Below, in pieces: positions 1 to 12,037 of a DNA stretch of 64,000 bases. The notes below the pieces were generated by a model. The model searched no databases. It had not been told where the DNA came from and saw nothing but the letters and a program-made list of their open reading frames with translations. The stretch comes from Heterodera schachtii (Eukaryota; Nematoda; Chromadorea; Rhabditida; Heteroderidae). The stretch is from assembly GCA_023374025.1 (NCBI GenBank), contig SIJG01000055.1, forward strand, positions 124,001 to 188,000, given 5' to 3'. Position numbers and translations under genes: made by a program. Positions within the stretch are counted from its first letter, which is position 1. Every line of letters starts with the position of its first letter.

Positions 1-35
1 TGGAAAAAACACTCACAAATCAATGTTTTTTTTAG

Positions 36-426
36 TTAATTTTTGCCCGCACGGAGAGCCGAAATGGGAGAGAAAAGCATGGGGACATGGACAGAAAAAG
101 CCGCAAAAGTGTGGGCCAAACAACGAATGCCCCGAGGGATTCGTGTGCCATTTGAACAGTGACATTGGCATGGCATTGTGTTGTGAGGTGATTTTGATGA
201 TGGAGAATGCGTCGGCACATTATCTTTTCAGAACCCGGCACATTTTTGTCTGCAGTCGCGCGAGCGCGGCCCCTGCGGCGCGAGGGAATTGCGCTACGGG
301 TACAATCCGCTGACGGACACGTGCGTACAGTTTCACTACGGAGGCTGCGGGGGGACGCTGAACAATTTCGAAAGCATCGATCGGTGCAGAGAAATTTGTT
401 GTCGGCAATACCAAAGAAGGAATTGA
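36..426 (+). CDS. Kunitz-type protease inhibitor domain protein, 3' end
   Basis: Two exons are visible, 36-187 and 232-426, joined in phase 0 across a 44-bp GT-AG intron; a poly-T acceptor at 34-35 suggests more exons to the left. Exon 1 has a short lustrin-like module (CGPNNECPEGFVCHL, then CC). Exon 2 is one complete Kunitz/BPTI domain with six cysteines in the usual spacing, including the diagnostic FHYGGCGG and CREICC. The family consists of secreted, disulfide-rich serine protease inhibitors; lustrin plus Kunitz is a common nematode arrangement. The inhibitory loop reads RGPCGARE, so P1 is Gly or Ala rather than Lys/Arg, and trypsin-like specificity is not assured. The signal peptide and start lie outside the window or in an unseen exon. 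Confidence 0.85.
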
Positions 427-873
427 AGGGAAGCGAACTCAATTCAAAGGACACATTGTTTTTGGGGAAGTGAGAGAGAAACGCTCGGATTCCTCGGGGA
501 CTTTTTCATTTCTCGGCGAATTTCGCATATCTCCGAAATGTATGTTTATTTATTTTCTTCCAAATTGCTTATTTGTATTTATTTCTTTTTTTGTTAAATA
601 ATGAATAAAAACGAAATCCTAAAAATTTGAATTTCCGAACCCCGGACCAGAATTTGAACAAAAAGAATCGTAAATTCAATTTCCAATATAAAACCATTTA
701 TGCATATCTATTTCAGATTCATCATGAAATAAAAATTGGCAATGATAATGAATGGGTAAAATTGTGAAGTATGTAAGAAAAAATTGCAAAAAGAAATGTG
801 TGTGGTAACATCATCAGAAAGACCCCATTAAAAAGTGTTGCATTTGAGGGAGAAAGGACAATAAAAAACCCTT
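427..873. other. Intergenic, Kunitz 3' flank to SPT3 3' end
   Basis: Convergent intergenic region between the Kunitz stop and the SPT3 stop. It is AT-rich with AATAAA-like words near 600 and 730 that could serve as poly(A) signals. No coding feature is supported. Confidence 0.5.
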
Positions 874-3482
874 TTACCAATGTCCGAACAAAATGTCCTT
901 TCGCTTTGCATAGCCTCGATTCCGTTGGACGGCCTCTTCATAATGGCGAATGGACAACGCTTTCGACGTGCGATCGTCCGTTCGTTTTTCCATAGTTCGG
1001 TGATTCTCTTCGTCGCGGCAAAACACCGCACTCTCCGTAATAATCGCCTGAAATTGTAAAAAATATTTATCTGTTTTTTCGGAGAAACCTGTTAAAAGTT
1101 CACTCAATTCTTAAAATTTTATTATTTTAAAAAAGGCATTTGCGCCTATTTCCAAAATCGGGAACAAAGACTAATTTATTTTTTCGAACTCAGATTCCTT
1201 AAACAATTTAAAAAAAGCGATAGAAAGAAATAATCAATAATTTGGTCATCAATAATTTTTTAAAAAATAATAAATTTCAAACAACAGAATTAAAATTATA
1301 AAATTTAAACTTTCGATTTTTTGTTTGAATTCGGGTCGGAAGTTCGGGATAGCCAAAATGGAAGCCGGATTCGTGATCAGCGACCTCGAAAACCCCAGGA
1401 AACTTGTTTATGACATAAGTTTTCAAATTTTTTTTTCAAAAAAATGGCAAGACAGAATCAGAATTATCGAAAGTACATCTTACATTCCTTCGCATAGGTG
1501 GACAAGGGTGGGGGGGGGTCAATTTCGTAAATCGTACGGGGTCCGAAGCAATTCCCTAAAAATTTCGGCCAAAATCAAAAAAGCACTGGTAAAGATGGGA
1601 AAATTTTACGAAATTGAAAAAAAAATATCAAAATTTTGTGCCAAAAACTCAAAATTTTTACGATTTTGAATTGCACTTCGTTAAATTTTTCATAAAATTC
1701 TATTTTGTCTTTTCCTATTCGTTAAAATTTTTACGAAATTGAATTTCGCTTTCCTATTTCGTAATTTTTTTTACGAAATTATACTTTTTTTAGCTAAAAT
1801 ATGTTAATAAAAATTCACGAATTCGTCTAAAAAGCGCAAAATTCGGTCGTTTTTTTTTTACAAAAATCTGTTATCAAAGTGCACTGAGATTCAAAAAATT
1901 TCCCCGACGGCGCCTATCGGCACTGCAGGACCCCCACCCCCCCCCCCCCCAAGTTCCCCAATTTTTTTTTTGGAAAAAAGTCGCAAAAAATGTGATTTGG
2001 AAATAAGAAAAAAAAGCGAAAAAGTAGTGTGAAAAAAAGGTCGTAGAAAAATTTTTGAGCGTTTTTTTCAATTTCGTAAAAATTTTGGCCTCAGGGGGGG
2101 GGGTATTTTGTATTTCGTAAAGGCAATTTCTGACCCCCCCCCCCTTCTCAATGTTCCTTCGTGTAGTTTCATAGTGTTTCAAAGATGAAATTAAATTATC
2201 CGAGGCGTGAGTGCATTATGTCAGTTTAATTCACCAAATGCCAACCTACCAGAATTTCAGTAGCGCAAAAGTTCAGTGCGTCCGCGACTCCTTCCGCCAC
2301 GGGCGGTGCTTCAACCCATTGCAGAAATTTGGCCGCACTTTTTGCTGTCCTTCGGCCCGTCCAATTGCAAAAAGACGTCCGCCGCGCCTCGGCAAAACGT
2401 TCGTACACTTCGGCCTCCATTTGCCTCGTCCGCAATTCCATCCGTCGCATTCGCTCCATTTTCGTCGCGTTCAGCGACTGTTCGTCGATGTCAGCCAAAA
2501 GATGGTCCATCACATCAATGAGACGCACTGCAGCGATCACTTTGGAAGTGCTGAACGGAAAACCGACAAAGTAAAATGATAAACGGATAAATGCCACTCA
2601 AAGTCCGACCCATTCGAATTCGAAGAAAAAGGCGGAACATTTATTGTAAGGTACTTGTACTTTTTCTAAAACCTATGTCGGTACTTGTGGGTTTTGGGCC
2701 TACACCACAAAATTTGGTAATACTGACTTTTACTGGTCCCATAAAAAAGGAATAAAAAGGAGGTTTTTTAACAATTATTCGCTCTACTCGAGGGTTATCG
2801 GAAGCATATTAATCTATGCCATTTTCCCAAATATTTTTAAATTTTGCTACTTTTTTAATTTCATTAAGTCGTCCAATGAATTTTGCATGTTGAGAGACGA
2901 TGAACTTGACAACGGCAGAATGTCTTCTGAATCATCAATTTTTTGTTCTTCTTCGCGAAACATCGCTGGCATAAGGTCAACCAGCTAAACGGAAAAACAA
3001 ATAAATGAACCCAAAAAACTAATTAATACCCGCATGTATCCAATCAGTTTTCGGATCAGCAACGGATGGCGCCTTTCTTATGAAAAATGAATTTACCGAA
3101 ATACCAAAAATGGCAAAACCTGAATGCGAACATAAACTCAGGAAAGCCGACAGAAGGGCTGCTAAAAGAGAGTTGAATTTTGGTAAAATATAATGAGAAA
3201 ATCAAATAAATTGTAACTGTCGTTCAATCGAAAGTTTATGGGCCTTGTCGAGGAGCATTTTCAGTTGTTTGTAAAGCAAATCGAGCATAAATTCCTGACA
3301 AATGTTCAAAGGCTCGTCGGAATCGCCGTATACAAACATCATCCGACTAAAAAGGCATTGCTTAGGAAAAACAACAAAAAGAGACTCTTTTACCTGACAA
3401 TCAAATGCAAAGGATAGTCCTCCTGCTGTTCTTTCCATTGTTGATTAAGCAAATCACTTGTTGAAGGGATTCCCATGTCCAT
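874..3482 (-). CDS. spt-3: SPT3-like SAGA subunit (histone-fold)
   Basis: Seven exons on the minus strand: 3394-3482, 3218-3346, 3120-3161, 3030-3072, 2851-2984, 2250-2550 and 874-1047, giving 303 aa in frame. Residues ~30-100 form the first histone fold (RMMFVYGDSDEPLN, later PEFMFAF and LIRKLIGYMR), matching SUPT3H/Spt3. The middle carries the conserved ERMRRMELRTRQMEAEVYE block. The C-terminus has a second fold-like segment (LNFCATEIL, then AIITESAVFCRDEE) and the family tail ALSIRHYEEAV. Spt3 lets SAGA contact TBP and helps promoter selection in the nucleus. The last intron (1048-2249) is 1.2 kb and holds repeat DNA; the others are short. The 3072 boundary was chosen because it restores homology without a frameshift. 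Head-to-head with transaldolase, 368 bp apart. Confidence 0.88.
1327..1398 (+). repeat. Dispersed palindromic repeat R1, single arm
   Basis: One arm of a repeat found about 15 times in the window. It has a GAATTCGGG-like block, then GGATTCGTGATCAGCGACC followed by AAAACCCC. Other copies lie near 15.0, 25.3, 48.5, 55.4-55.6, 56.9-57.2, 58.8-59.1 and 61.0-61.7 kb, often as inverted pairs. This copy sits in the last SPT3 intron. Confidence 0.8.
1480..2172. repeat. Foldback element with poly-G/poly-C ends (SPT3 intron)
   Basis: The left end reads CCTTCGCATAGGTGGACAAGGGT followed by a G run and TCAATTTCGTAAA. The right end is an imperfect reverse complement (GTAAAGGCAATTTCTGA, C run, then TTCCTTCGTGTAG). 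The interior is AT-rich and carries the GC-rich palindrome at ~1904-1930 that is also seen in other elements. No coding capacity; it looks like a non-autonomous inverted-repeat element inserted in an intron. Confidence 0.6.
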
Positions 3483-3850
3483 TAAAGAAGGAAAAGAAAG
3501 CACACAAAAATGCTTAAATTTATTTTAGTAATTTTTTATAAATTTATTCACAATTAATTTTGTGCCAAAAGAAAAAGAAAAAAACGACGCAAAGAATCAA
3601 TTCGCAAATTCATTTTCTGACCAAAGAATGGTTCCACAATTCTCGAGGCGATTATGGTGGATCACGCCATTCACTTTCCCTTAATGGGCACTCCCACCCA
3701 TTCACTAATTTACTCATTGTGTCACCACATTTTTAGCCACAAGCATTCCAAATTTTGATTTATAAAAATACACAACAATTGGTCCATTTGTAAAACCTCC
3801 GCTTGGTTATTTTTAGTCATAAAATATTTGCACATTTTTGTCGCATTTAA

Positions 3851-5218
3851 ATGTCTCTGTCAGTGTTGGACCAAATTAAGCAGCATTCGACCATTGTGGC
3901 CGACACTGGCGACTTCCACGGTCATACAATTGCCATTTATTGGAATTGGACATCCAGCCAAAAAAAAAACAAAACATTCCCTCCCTTTTTAGCCATCGAA
4001 GTGTTCAAACCGACGGATGCCACCACAAATCCTTCATTAATTCTCGCCGCTGCAAAAATTGAAAAATACAAGGAATTGATCGTAAAGGCAGTGAAATATG
4101 CGAAGGAAAGGGCGGCGGGGCAGTCGAAGGAGGCGGTGATAGAATTGGCGAGCAACAAACTTTTTGTGCTTTTCGGCAAGGAAATTCTGAACATTGTGCC
4201 GGGTCGAGTGAGCACAGAAGTCGACGCGCGGTTCGCCCATTAAAACGACAAAATTACCTAATTAATGTTCCCATTTTAATGCGCAGACTTTCTTTTGACA
4301 AAGACGGCTCAATAGCCAAAGCATTGAGTCTGATCAAACTTTACGAAGAGGAAGGCATTGGGAAGGAGCGCATTCTGATCAAACTCAGCTCAACTTGGGA
4401 GGGCATTGAGGCAGCGAAGTTGGTTCCATTGGAAATTGAAATTTTTAGTTAAATAATTAAAATTTAACATTTCCAAGGGTTCTCGAGTCCCAACACGGCA
4501 TCCATTGCAACATGACTTTGCTGTTCAACTTTTACCAAGCCGTCGCTTGTGCTCAAGCTAAAGTCACGCTTATTTCGCCTTTTGTTGGTCTGTTTTTACA
4601 CAATTATGTTGTTTTGGTAAAATTGGAAATTTAGGTCGTATTTTGGATTGGTTCGTTAAGAATTCCGACAAAAAAGAGTTCGACCGAATTACTGACCCCG
4701 GTGTGCAAAGTGTAAAGCGCATTTTCAATTATTACAAGAAATTCGGACACAAAACGCAAGTGATGGCCGCCTCATTTCGGAACACGGAGGAAATAAAGGG
4801 ACTGGTCGGATGCGATCTTATGACGATAAGGTAAAAGTGGTGGACGACCCCAAAAATTTTTATATTTCTATTTTACCTTTCACGGAATTAGGCATTTTCG
4901 GCTCTAGTGCATTTAGGAGTCTAGTCGATTTTAGGTATCCAATCAAAGCTAATAGATCTAATTAATTTATCGTTTGTCATTGTTTTTTTAAGCCCCGCTT
5001 TGTTGGGTGAATTAGCCAAAGATTCTGAGGCGGTTGGACCGACGATGACCGTGGAAAATGCAAAGAAATGCGAATTGGAGCAGATTGAGGTGGACGAGAA
5101 AATATTCCGCTGGCAGATGAACGAAGACGCAATGGCGGACGAAAAGCTCGCGGACGGAATTCGCCGCTTTGCCGCCGATGCTATTAAACTCGAAGAGTTG
5201 ATCCGATCGAACCTTTGA
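3851..5218 (+). CDS. tald-1: Transaldolase
   Basis: Six exons: 3851-3920, 3993-4230, 4287-4418, 4478-4587, 4635-4830 and 4993-5218, encoding 323 aa, close to the ~330 aa of animal transaldolases. Transaldolase moves a dihydroxyacetone unit between sugar phosphates in the non-oxidative pentose phosphate pathway (cytosol). Visible signatures are [42 protein letters not shown] [14 protein letters not shown], and [13 protein letters not shown], whose Lys is the Schiff-base residue. Later blocks [30 protein letters not shown] and [14 protein letters not shown] are also standard. Everything needed for activity appears intact. It shares a 368-bp upstream region with divergent SPT3, and the RRP46 gene follows 246 bp downstream on the same strand, so a nematode operon is possible. 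Confidence 0.97.
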
Positions 5219-5464
5219 ATTAAAAAGTATTTGTTGCCTCTTTTTTTACGAGTGAAGACCATTCCCAGCTCATTCAAATTGTTGAATTTATCCGAATTTA
5301 TTTGTCAATTTAATACAAATTTATTAATTTTAAACTTAACACACAATAAATATATTTATTCTCGGTTTTCTTAATTATATGTATATAATTTTAATTGAAC
5401 TATTCGATTAGGTATTTCCAAATCGTAATTTGTTAGTTCCCTTTGTTTATTTCGTCGATTAGCA

Positions 5465-6307
5465 ATGAAAATTACTATGGACGCGTCTCTTTCAGTGCTT
5501 TCGCATGCGGATGGTTCGTGCGAAATTTGGGACAAGGGTCGTGGGCGAATTCTATGCGGCGTTACGGGGCCTGGCGATGTGTCGTCGTCTCGTCGCATTT
5601 TCGATCGTGCCAATGTGTTTTTTAACATAAACCGACTGACTACAAAGAACAGAGAAGGTGACCAAAATGAATGAATTGACGAGGAAAAATGGTTCGACCA
5701 GTAAATAATTGGCAATTCCTCCAGAGATTGTCGCCACTGTTCGCGTTCCATCGTCCGTTTCCTTCGCTTCTTCGTCTTCCTCTCCTCCGTCTCAGCCATT
5801 TGACCACTTCCTACGCTCTGTCATCGAAGGAGCCATTGATTTAAGTGCCTATCCTCGTTCGTGCATCCAAATATGCACGCAAGAATTGGAGATGGACGGC
5901 CCCGGAGACGCATTTCAACTAAACGGACTTTGCCTGGCACTGATCGACGCCGGCATCCGAATGCGGCACATTTTTGCCGCTGTAACTGTTGGCCTGTCAT
6001 GTGATGACAATCAGCAGAAAATTTTGGTGGAACCAACAAGAACGGAAGCAGATGCGAGCAGCGCAATGTTTACTTTCGTGTTTAAACCCTCCGTGGCTTT
6101 GGCTGGCAAACTCATCGGAGCACATACGACAGGACAATTCACAATTGATGAATACAAAGTGAATCCCGCTATAATTATTAACTAATATAACAAATTCGAA
6201 TTTAGAAGGCAGTTGAACTCGCTGAACGTCATTGCTTTTCTATCTTCGATTTTTATCGACGCAAAACACATGAAAAATTCATTTATTATTGGAGGACTAT
6301 GCCCTAA
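5465..6307 (+). CDS. crn-5: Exosome complex subunit RRP46/EXOSC5 (RNase PH fold)
   Basis: Three exons: 5465-5614, 5727-6158 and 6206-6307, giving 227 aa. It is a ring subunit of the RNA exosome, which degrades and trims RNA 3'-to-5' in nucleus and cytosol; in nematodes the RRP46 orthologue is also described as a cell-death-related nuclease. Matches include SHADGSCEIWDKG and GVTGPGDV near the N-terminus, GAIDLSAYPRSCIQI, the strongly conserved LNGLCLALIDAGIRMRHI, and a C-terminal helix (KAVELAERHCFSIFDFYRR). The first intron acceptor could be 5724 or 5726; 5726 gives the better alignment. A donor at ~5660 would add about 15 residues. Intact, with no obvious damage. Confidence 0.9.
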
Positions 6308-6519
6308 GAGGAGCTATGCAACCAATCCGATCTTCGCGACGATCTGTTTGTTGAATGAGATTACGATCGAATTCCCCCCCCCCCGCCTTTGTCCGCTTAG
6401 TATTTCTATTCAAATAAAGAATTGTAACGCAATCTTTACATGAATTTCATAAAAGAAATATATGGTGAAAACATCAAAAAATATAGATGGGCATCATATG
6501 AGTCACAAAGTCAGCTCAA

Positions 6520-7983
6520 TCAGTACTGAATGAATGGAGCACCACTGCCGGTCGGAATGCGCTGCAGAAAGTTCGGCGGCTCATACATCGGGTTATACTA
6601 AGAATGATCGAATTGGTTTAGAAGATAAAATCATTAGAAACAACTCACAATGGCCTGCTGCTGTTTTGGATTACGACGGTATGATTGCTGCGGTTTTCCA
6701 CGAAATTGAGAACGCGTACCACGGGAAGGCTGTTGAACGATGACGTATTGGATAGAGGCAGGCTGCCGCCGCTGACGGCGGGGAGAAAATTTCTGAAGAG
6801 AAAATATTTGGTTGGGTACATCTCTACAAACTCGTACCATAAATTGAGGTCCTGCTTGCACGGGTTGGTCAAGAATGAATTGTTGTTTGCCTCGACTGCG
6901 ATTTGGCACAACGGGAGTAGTGATGGTCTGCCGCCCTCGAAACTGCTGACGAATCGGTAGCTGCTGGTTAACAAATTGAGTCTGGAGCTGCTGCACAGTA
7001 GTCGCACGACGCAATGCATTGATGTGTTGACGAACACTCATCGATGAAAAAGACGGCAAACGGCGTTTCGGTGATTGATTCTGTACAAGTACGACAGGCT
7101 GTTGTTGTTGCATGGGATTGATGCGGAAACGTCGCTTCGGAACCCTAAACAAACAATGATTTAATTTAGTCAGTTTTATATTACTTTTTCACATGAACCC
7201 CTTTTCTTACATTTTCATCGTCTGAGGAACTATCGCAGCATCGGACGCATAACGAATTGGACCACGCCCACGGACAACTCGTTGAACAAAAACGGGCTGC
7301 TGTTGTGGTTGCACGGCAACAATTCGCTGGCGCTGACGAGTGATCACCCGAGAACGGGGACTGACTTTGTTGAGCATAATTGTGCGGACACGACGGGCAG
7401 AATTAACGATAAAACGCTGGAATGAAAATAAAAGATAAATAGGAAAAACGAACAAACCTTGCCACGGGGCGAAACATTCGATTTGTTGAGAGCTTTCTGA
7501 GAAATTGGATGTTGTTGATTTTTTTAACACAAAGTTGCTCTCTTCCCATACCATACCTTGACGAGTTTATTCACTAAATTCTTTGTAGCGGAAATAGCGG
7601 CTCGGTTCTTCGCAGTGAAATTTTTTCTCATGACAACAACACGGTTAGACTTTCTCAAAGGGCGACCACGGCGGACATTAATTCCAACGCGTTTAAATCC
7701 AAACTTCTTCCAAATAAAATTTAAGTAATGAATGACAGGAGGGTTAAAAACAAACCTTGGTCTGATTCTGCCCGTTGATTTGCTTTCGGACGAATGGCTT
7801 TCTCTTCGCAATATTGCCGCGAATCAATCGCTTTCCAGTCATTTGAGTCTTTCGCCCATTAATTGAAGCCTGGTTGGTCTTGCTCTTATTTGCTTTGATG
7901 ATCTCGTCTTAAATGTGACATTTTGTAAGATACTTAAACGAAAAATTACCCAAGCTCATTTCCAACTTGCAAGCAGTGGCCAT
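6520..7983 (-). CDS. UAP56-binding mRNA export adaptor (UIF/ALY-like)
   Basis: Seven exons: 7950-7983, 7756-7907, 7557-7706, 7458-7496, 7211-7416, 6649-7144 and 6520-6597, giving 384 aa. The N-terminus MATACKLEMSLDEIIKANKS contains the UAP56-binding motif of ALYREF and UIF/FYTTD1. The rest is basic, Gln/Arg/Pro-rich and low complexity, with RG and KR patches (RRFRINPM, RVVRGRGPIR) and no RRM domain. It therefore resembles UIF more than ALYREF. The expected role is bridging the DEAD-box helicase UAP56 and mRNA to the export receptor. A 45-nt in-frame stretch in exon 6 (~6795-6839) has GT and TTTTCTCTTCAG ends and may be a spliced or retained intron, so 369 aa is an alternative. The UBM assignment is firm; orthology is inferred. 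Confidence 0.78.
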
Positions 7984-8943
7984 TATGTCCTAAAATGCGA
8001 TGAAACATGACCACGATTCGAGCATGTGCGCTAGAGCCATTATTTGACGCGTATTGCGTTTCCGCTCGCCAGTAAGTGGCAAGCATTTGGAATGTTTCTG
8101 CTCTGGGTCTTCGCAGTTTTGAAAGCCATTTTGTTGTTGTCACATTCACCAACTGGCTTTGCGACATAATTAGCCGCACGAGATCAGAACCTCCCGCCCG
8201 AGCGACTTTTAAACATAAATCCTGAAAATCGACCGCCTCCCCATTTTGGCAGGATTCTGTCAAACATTAAGGTTAAAAGGAAACTATGGGTAAGCATTCA
8301 AACGGATGAATTGAAGACAAATGAATGTTGGAACCAAAACACCAAACAAAGGATTAATCTAACGACCCAAACGCTTACTGAACAAAAAAATCGATTTTTC
8401 AATTAGAAACTTAAATTGGAAAACTCGGTGACTTACCCTTTTTGTGTCAATCTTGTTGATGAAGACAACAGAATAAAGAATATTGTCGCAAGTATTTTAT
8501 CTAAATATGTTTTAAAATAAGTTTTGTTACCGCTAATAGCTTTCGAAACCACACATAACAAAGGTTTAATCGATTCATTTGAAAAGAGAGAGAAATGGCA
8601 GTGGTTAATGAAGGAAATGGGAATGCAATGGAAGATTGGGAACCAAAGAGGTGCTGCCTGCCTGAATCAAAATGAGAAGATAGAAGAAAATGAGGGCGGT
8701 ATTAGAAAGGCGATTTTTAATCAATAAAATGTATTCGCTTCGGAATTCTTTTGAGGCAAAATGCCAAAAACACATTATGCTATTCAAATTTGGCAGACAG
8801 ACACGACGCTAACTGCTAAATGGCGAATTAGAAATGCAGTTTCTTTTGGATTAAACTACCTATCCAACGAAAAAAAACATTTAGTCCGCTTTTTAAAAGA
8901 TTAATTAACCCCTAATCTTATTAATCACAGAAATACTGCAAGA
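7984..8943. other. Intergenic, divergent region between export adaptor and SPCS2
   Basis: About 960 bp between head-to-head genes. A 105-codon minus-strand open frame (8263 to 7946) overlaps the adaptor start but has no recognisable domain; it may be 5' leader sequence. The rest is AT-rich and shows nothing recognisable. Confidence 0.45.
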
Positions 8944-9866
8944 ATGACTCCAAAAGAGAAAGAGGTTGGAAAGGAATGGAGCTTTGCTCATTTTTTTTGG
9001 CATCTAATTAAAAAGGAAACACGCAATGAGAAAGAGGAACCAATTCGCGTTAACAAGTGGGACGGTTCGAATGTAAAGAATACCTTGGACGACACGGTCA
9101 GAAAGGTCTGCTCAATGAAAGGAAGTCAATTACTCGGTTAATTGTTTCTTTTTCCAGGTGATTAAAGATGATTTCGGCTGGGCGGAGAGACACATTTTGG
9201 CGAACGGACGATTGGCACTTTCGTTTTTGGCAGTTGCTTTTGCCGGATTTGCCCTTCTGTACGACTACTTTTTTCCATTTCCAAAGTCAAAAATTGTATG
9301 TATTGCTCTTTCCCTTTCATTTGTCCGAATTACTCTTATTGTCAGATTCTTGCGGTTTGCTCCATTAGCTATTTCGTCATGATTATGGTCCTCCAGGCGT
9401 ACCAATGGTACGTTGAGAAGCTGACATTCTTTCAAGCGGAGGAGAAAACCACTGACAATGGCGAACCACGACATTGGTAAGAGACTCGACATTTGAGTGG
9501 TTCTCCATAAACCGATTCTTGGGATATAGATTTTGATATTGAAACAGACAGAAGTCAATAAGTGAATACAACTTTACCCAATTCATTTCCAACATTGCCT
9601 CATTTATGGACTCATTTTCATTTTTCAGGAAATGGTCGTCGGATATGAAACGGTGTTTTTTGAGATTATTTTATCCAATAAATATTTGCTTAAGCTATGA
9701 TGACAAATACGTGTTGATCGCTGAGTACTCCCAAGGCACTCGTACTGGCTCAATGAAAGTGGTCAAATCGGTGGCTGCTTATATCACGGAGGATGGCGAG
9801 GTGCTCGTCCCGTTGATCAAGAGGGAAGTCGATCTGCTGATAAAGAATCTGCTCAAGGCCGACTGA
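8944..9866 (+). CDS. spcs-2: Signal peptidase complex subunit 2 (SPC25)
   Basis: Five exons: 8944-9105, 9158-9295, 9346-9476, 9629-9652 and 9695-9866. This is a non-catalytic subunit of the ER signal peptidase complex, which removes signal peptides from nascent secretory proteins. The core matches nematode and vertebrate SPCS2: IRVNKWDGSNVKNTLDDTV, then two hydrophobic segments (LALSFLAVAFAGFALLYDYF and ILAVCSISYFVMIMVLQAY) separated by PFPKSKI. The C-terminal region has DDKYVL and a tail AAYITEDGEVLVPLIKREVD. The true start is uncertain. The first ~40 residues are not conserved and may include an unrecognised intron. TAF6 starts 291-405 bp downstream on the same strand, compatible with an operon. 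Confidence 0.92.
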
Positions 9867-10271
9867 TTGAAGCTTTACAGGCGATTCTCGCATAAATTAT
9901 TTATATTTTCTTTCCTGTCCTTCCTTTTGGCATCTGTGAAGAACTGTCCTTTTACCCCATTAAAAGCTTAGGCCGGTTTTTGGCACCTGAAATTACTAAG
10001 TCACGGAAACCAAATCAAAAATTGGCAAAAGTTTGTTCTCTTACTATCGTGTCTAAATCTGAAAATCCATGTAAATTTTCTTTTATACATTCACTCTCTT
10101 TTTCTGACTGATCATTGTTTATTTCATTTTTTGTTTGAATGATCATCTTTTCTCTCCGTGAACTATTGGATAAAGGAAGTTGTTGATTTGTTGAGAAATT
10201 CCGTTCGTGTAACGATTAAATATTCGCTTTCATGGGTTTCGTCTCATATAATTTCTTTTGAATGCCCAATG

Positions 10272-12006
10272 GATGTTGAGTGCCATGCTCCGACACCCTC
10301 TACTTCGGCCTCAAATGTGAATGAACCCGAAATACTAGCCAATTTGGCAGCTTTTGAATCCAATTTTGTTTCCGTAAGTTTGTCCAATTTAAACATGCGT
10401 TATTTGTGATTTCCTTAAATGTAATTGCTATGCTTCTGCAGTTCCTAAGTGCAATTTTCAGGTCATCTCTGAACAACTCGGCACGGACATTTTGCCATCC
10501 AGCAGCAGTGCCGTCGCTTTGCATGTCTCTTCCCTTATTCGTAACGTCCTGCGATTGGCTCGGAAGTTCCAACGGAGTGCCCGACGGAAATGGCTTTCTT
10601 CGGAGGACGTCGAGGCGGCGTTGGCTTATTACGGACACACCGTAATTTGATTCATTTGGCCAACCCTCTGAATTATCCATTAAAGTCACTTATCGGCTAT
10701 GAAGGCGTTGATGACGTTAAATTTCGACATGTTGAGAAAATGGGCAGGGATTTCTTCGTTAGGGAAGACCCCGAGTTGGATTTGAACGCGGTGATAAACG
10801 CAGCGCCGCCTAAATTACCACTTGAGGTCACTGTCAAAGGTAAATGGAGGAAATGCTTTCCCATTCGATTAAAAAGGCGATAATTGTCCATTTAGCCCAT
10901 TGGTTGGCCATCAACGGCGTTCAGCCTGCCGTACCCGAAAATCCGTTGCCACCAACGCCGAAGGATGCACTTCCGTTGGCTAATGAGGAGGACTCCGCGA
11001 GCACTTCCGCAGGGCCGACCAGCAGGACGCTGTTGCTGAACCAATACGCGAAGAGCATGCGCAAGACGGAGCAAGTGCAGATCAAGTCGACCACCACACA
11101 CTCTCTGTCACTGGTCAGTGGCCATTAAATTCAGTTTTATTTTTCTCATCATCTGGAAGAGATGAAAAGGCACTGCAAATTTTGTAGCATTGTTTTTAAT
11201 ATTTCTCCACAATTCCAGGAGCAGCAAGTGTTCTTCCTCAAAATTATGGAGGCGATTATGGGCACAGATCAGCAGAAAAGAATTGTTCGATTGGGCGCGC
11301 TTTTCCATTTGCTTTAAAAATGTTCGCGTTTTTCTTCCTCAGGAGGCGTTGAATTGTCTGCGGACGGACTGTGGCCTTCGGACTTTGTTGCCGCGTTTTT
11401 CTGTGGCCATTACGGAGGGGGTTCGCACGAATTGCAAAGCACATAAACCCTAACAAAATTCAGGTCCGTTGCAACATCGTCGTCCACAATATGGCAATTC
11501 TCGTCTATTTGGTAATGATCGGCTTAATTTGACCCATTATTGGCTTTTTATTGGTCTACCCATTTTTAAATGTTATTACTTATCATTCTTCAACCAAATT
11601 TTCAGGTGCAAATGGTCCAGTCTCTCTCCCAAAATCCGACCCTCTCATTGGAGCCTTGCGTATGCCAATTCATTGACTTGTATTTTCTTAACCATTTCCC
11701 TCCCCCAACGGTCAGCTTCACGAACTGCTTCCCGCCATTCTCTCGTGTATTCTCAGCCGCCAAATCTCCGCCATTCAATTGGAAAAGAACACCCATTGTA
11801 CACTCCGCGAATTTGCCGCCGATTTGCTCACTCAATTGTTGAGGTAAAACGAAGGAAACGAGTAACATGCAAAAAATAGGGGCCCAAAACCTATTTTTTC
11901 TTTAAAAATTAGCCCCAAATCTCAAAAGTTGGTCATTTTTAGGTCTGGGAGGGGGGGGGTCAGCGGCCAATTTTGCGAAGGGGTCCAGCCATGTAATTTG
12001 ACGACC

Positions 12007-12037
<31 letters not shown>

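Noticed and set aside
3060..3250. Apparent frameshifts in SPT3
   Set aside because: Using the AAAG acceptor at 3072-3074 and the CA/GT donor at 3217 restores continuous homology (PEFMFAFRRHPLLIRKLIGY) without any indel.
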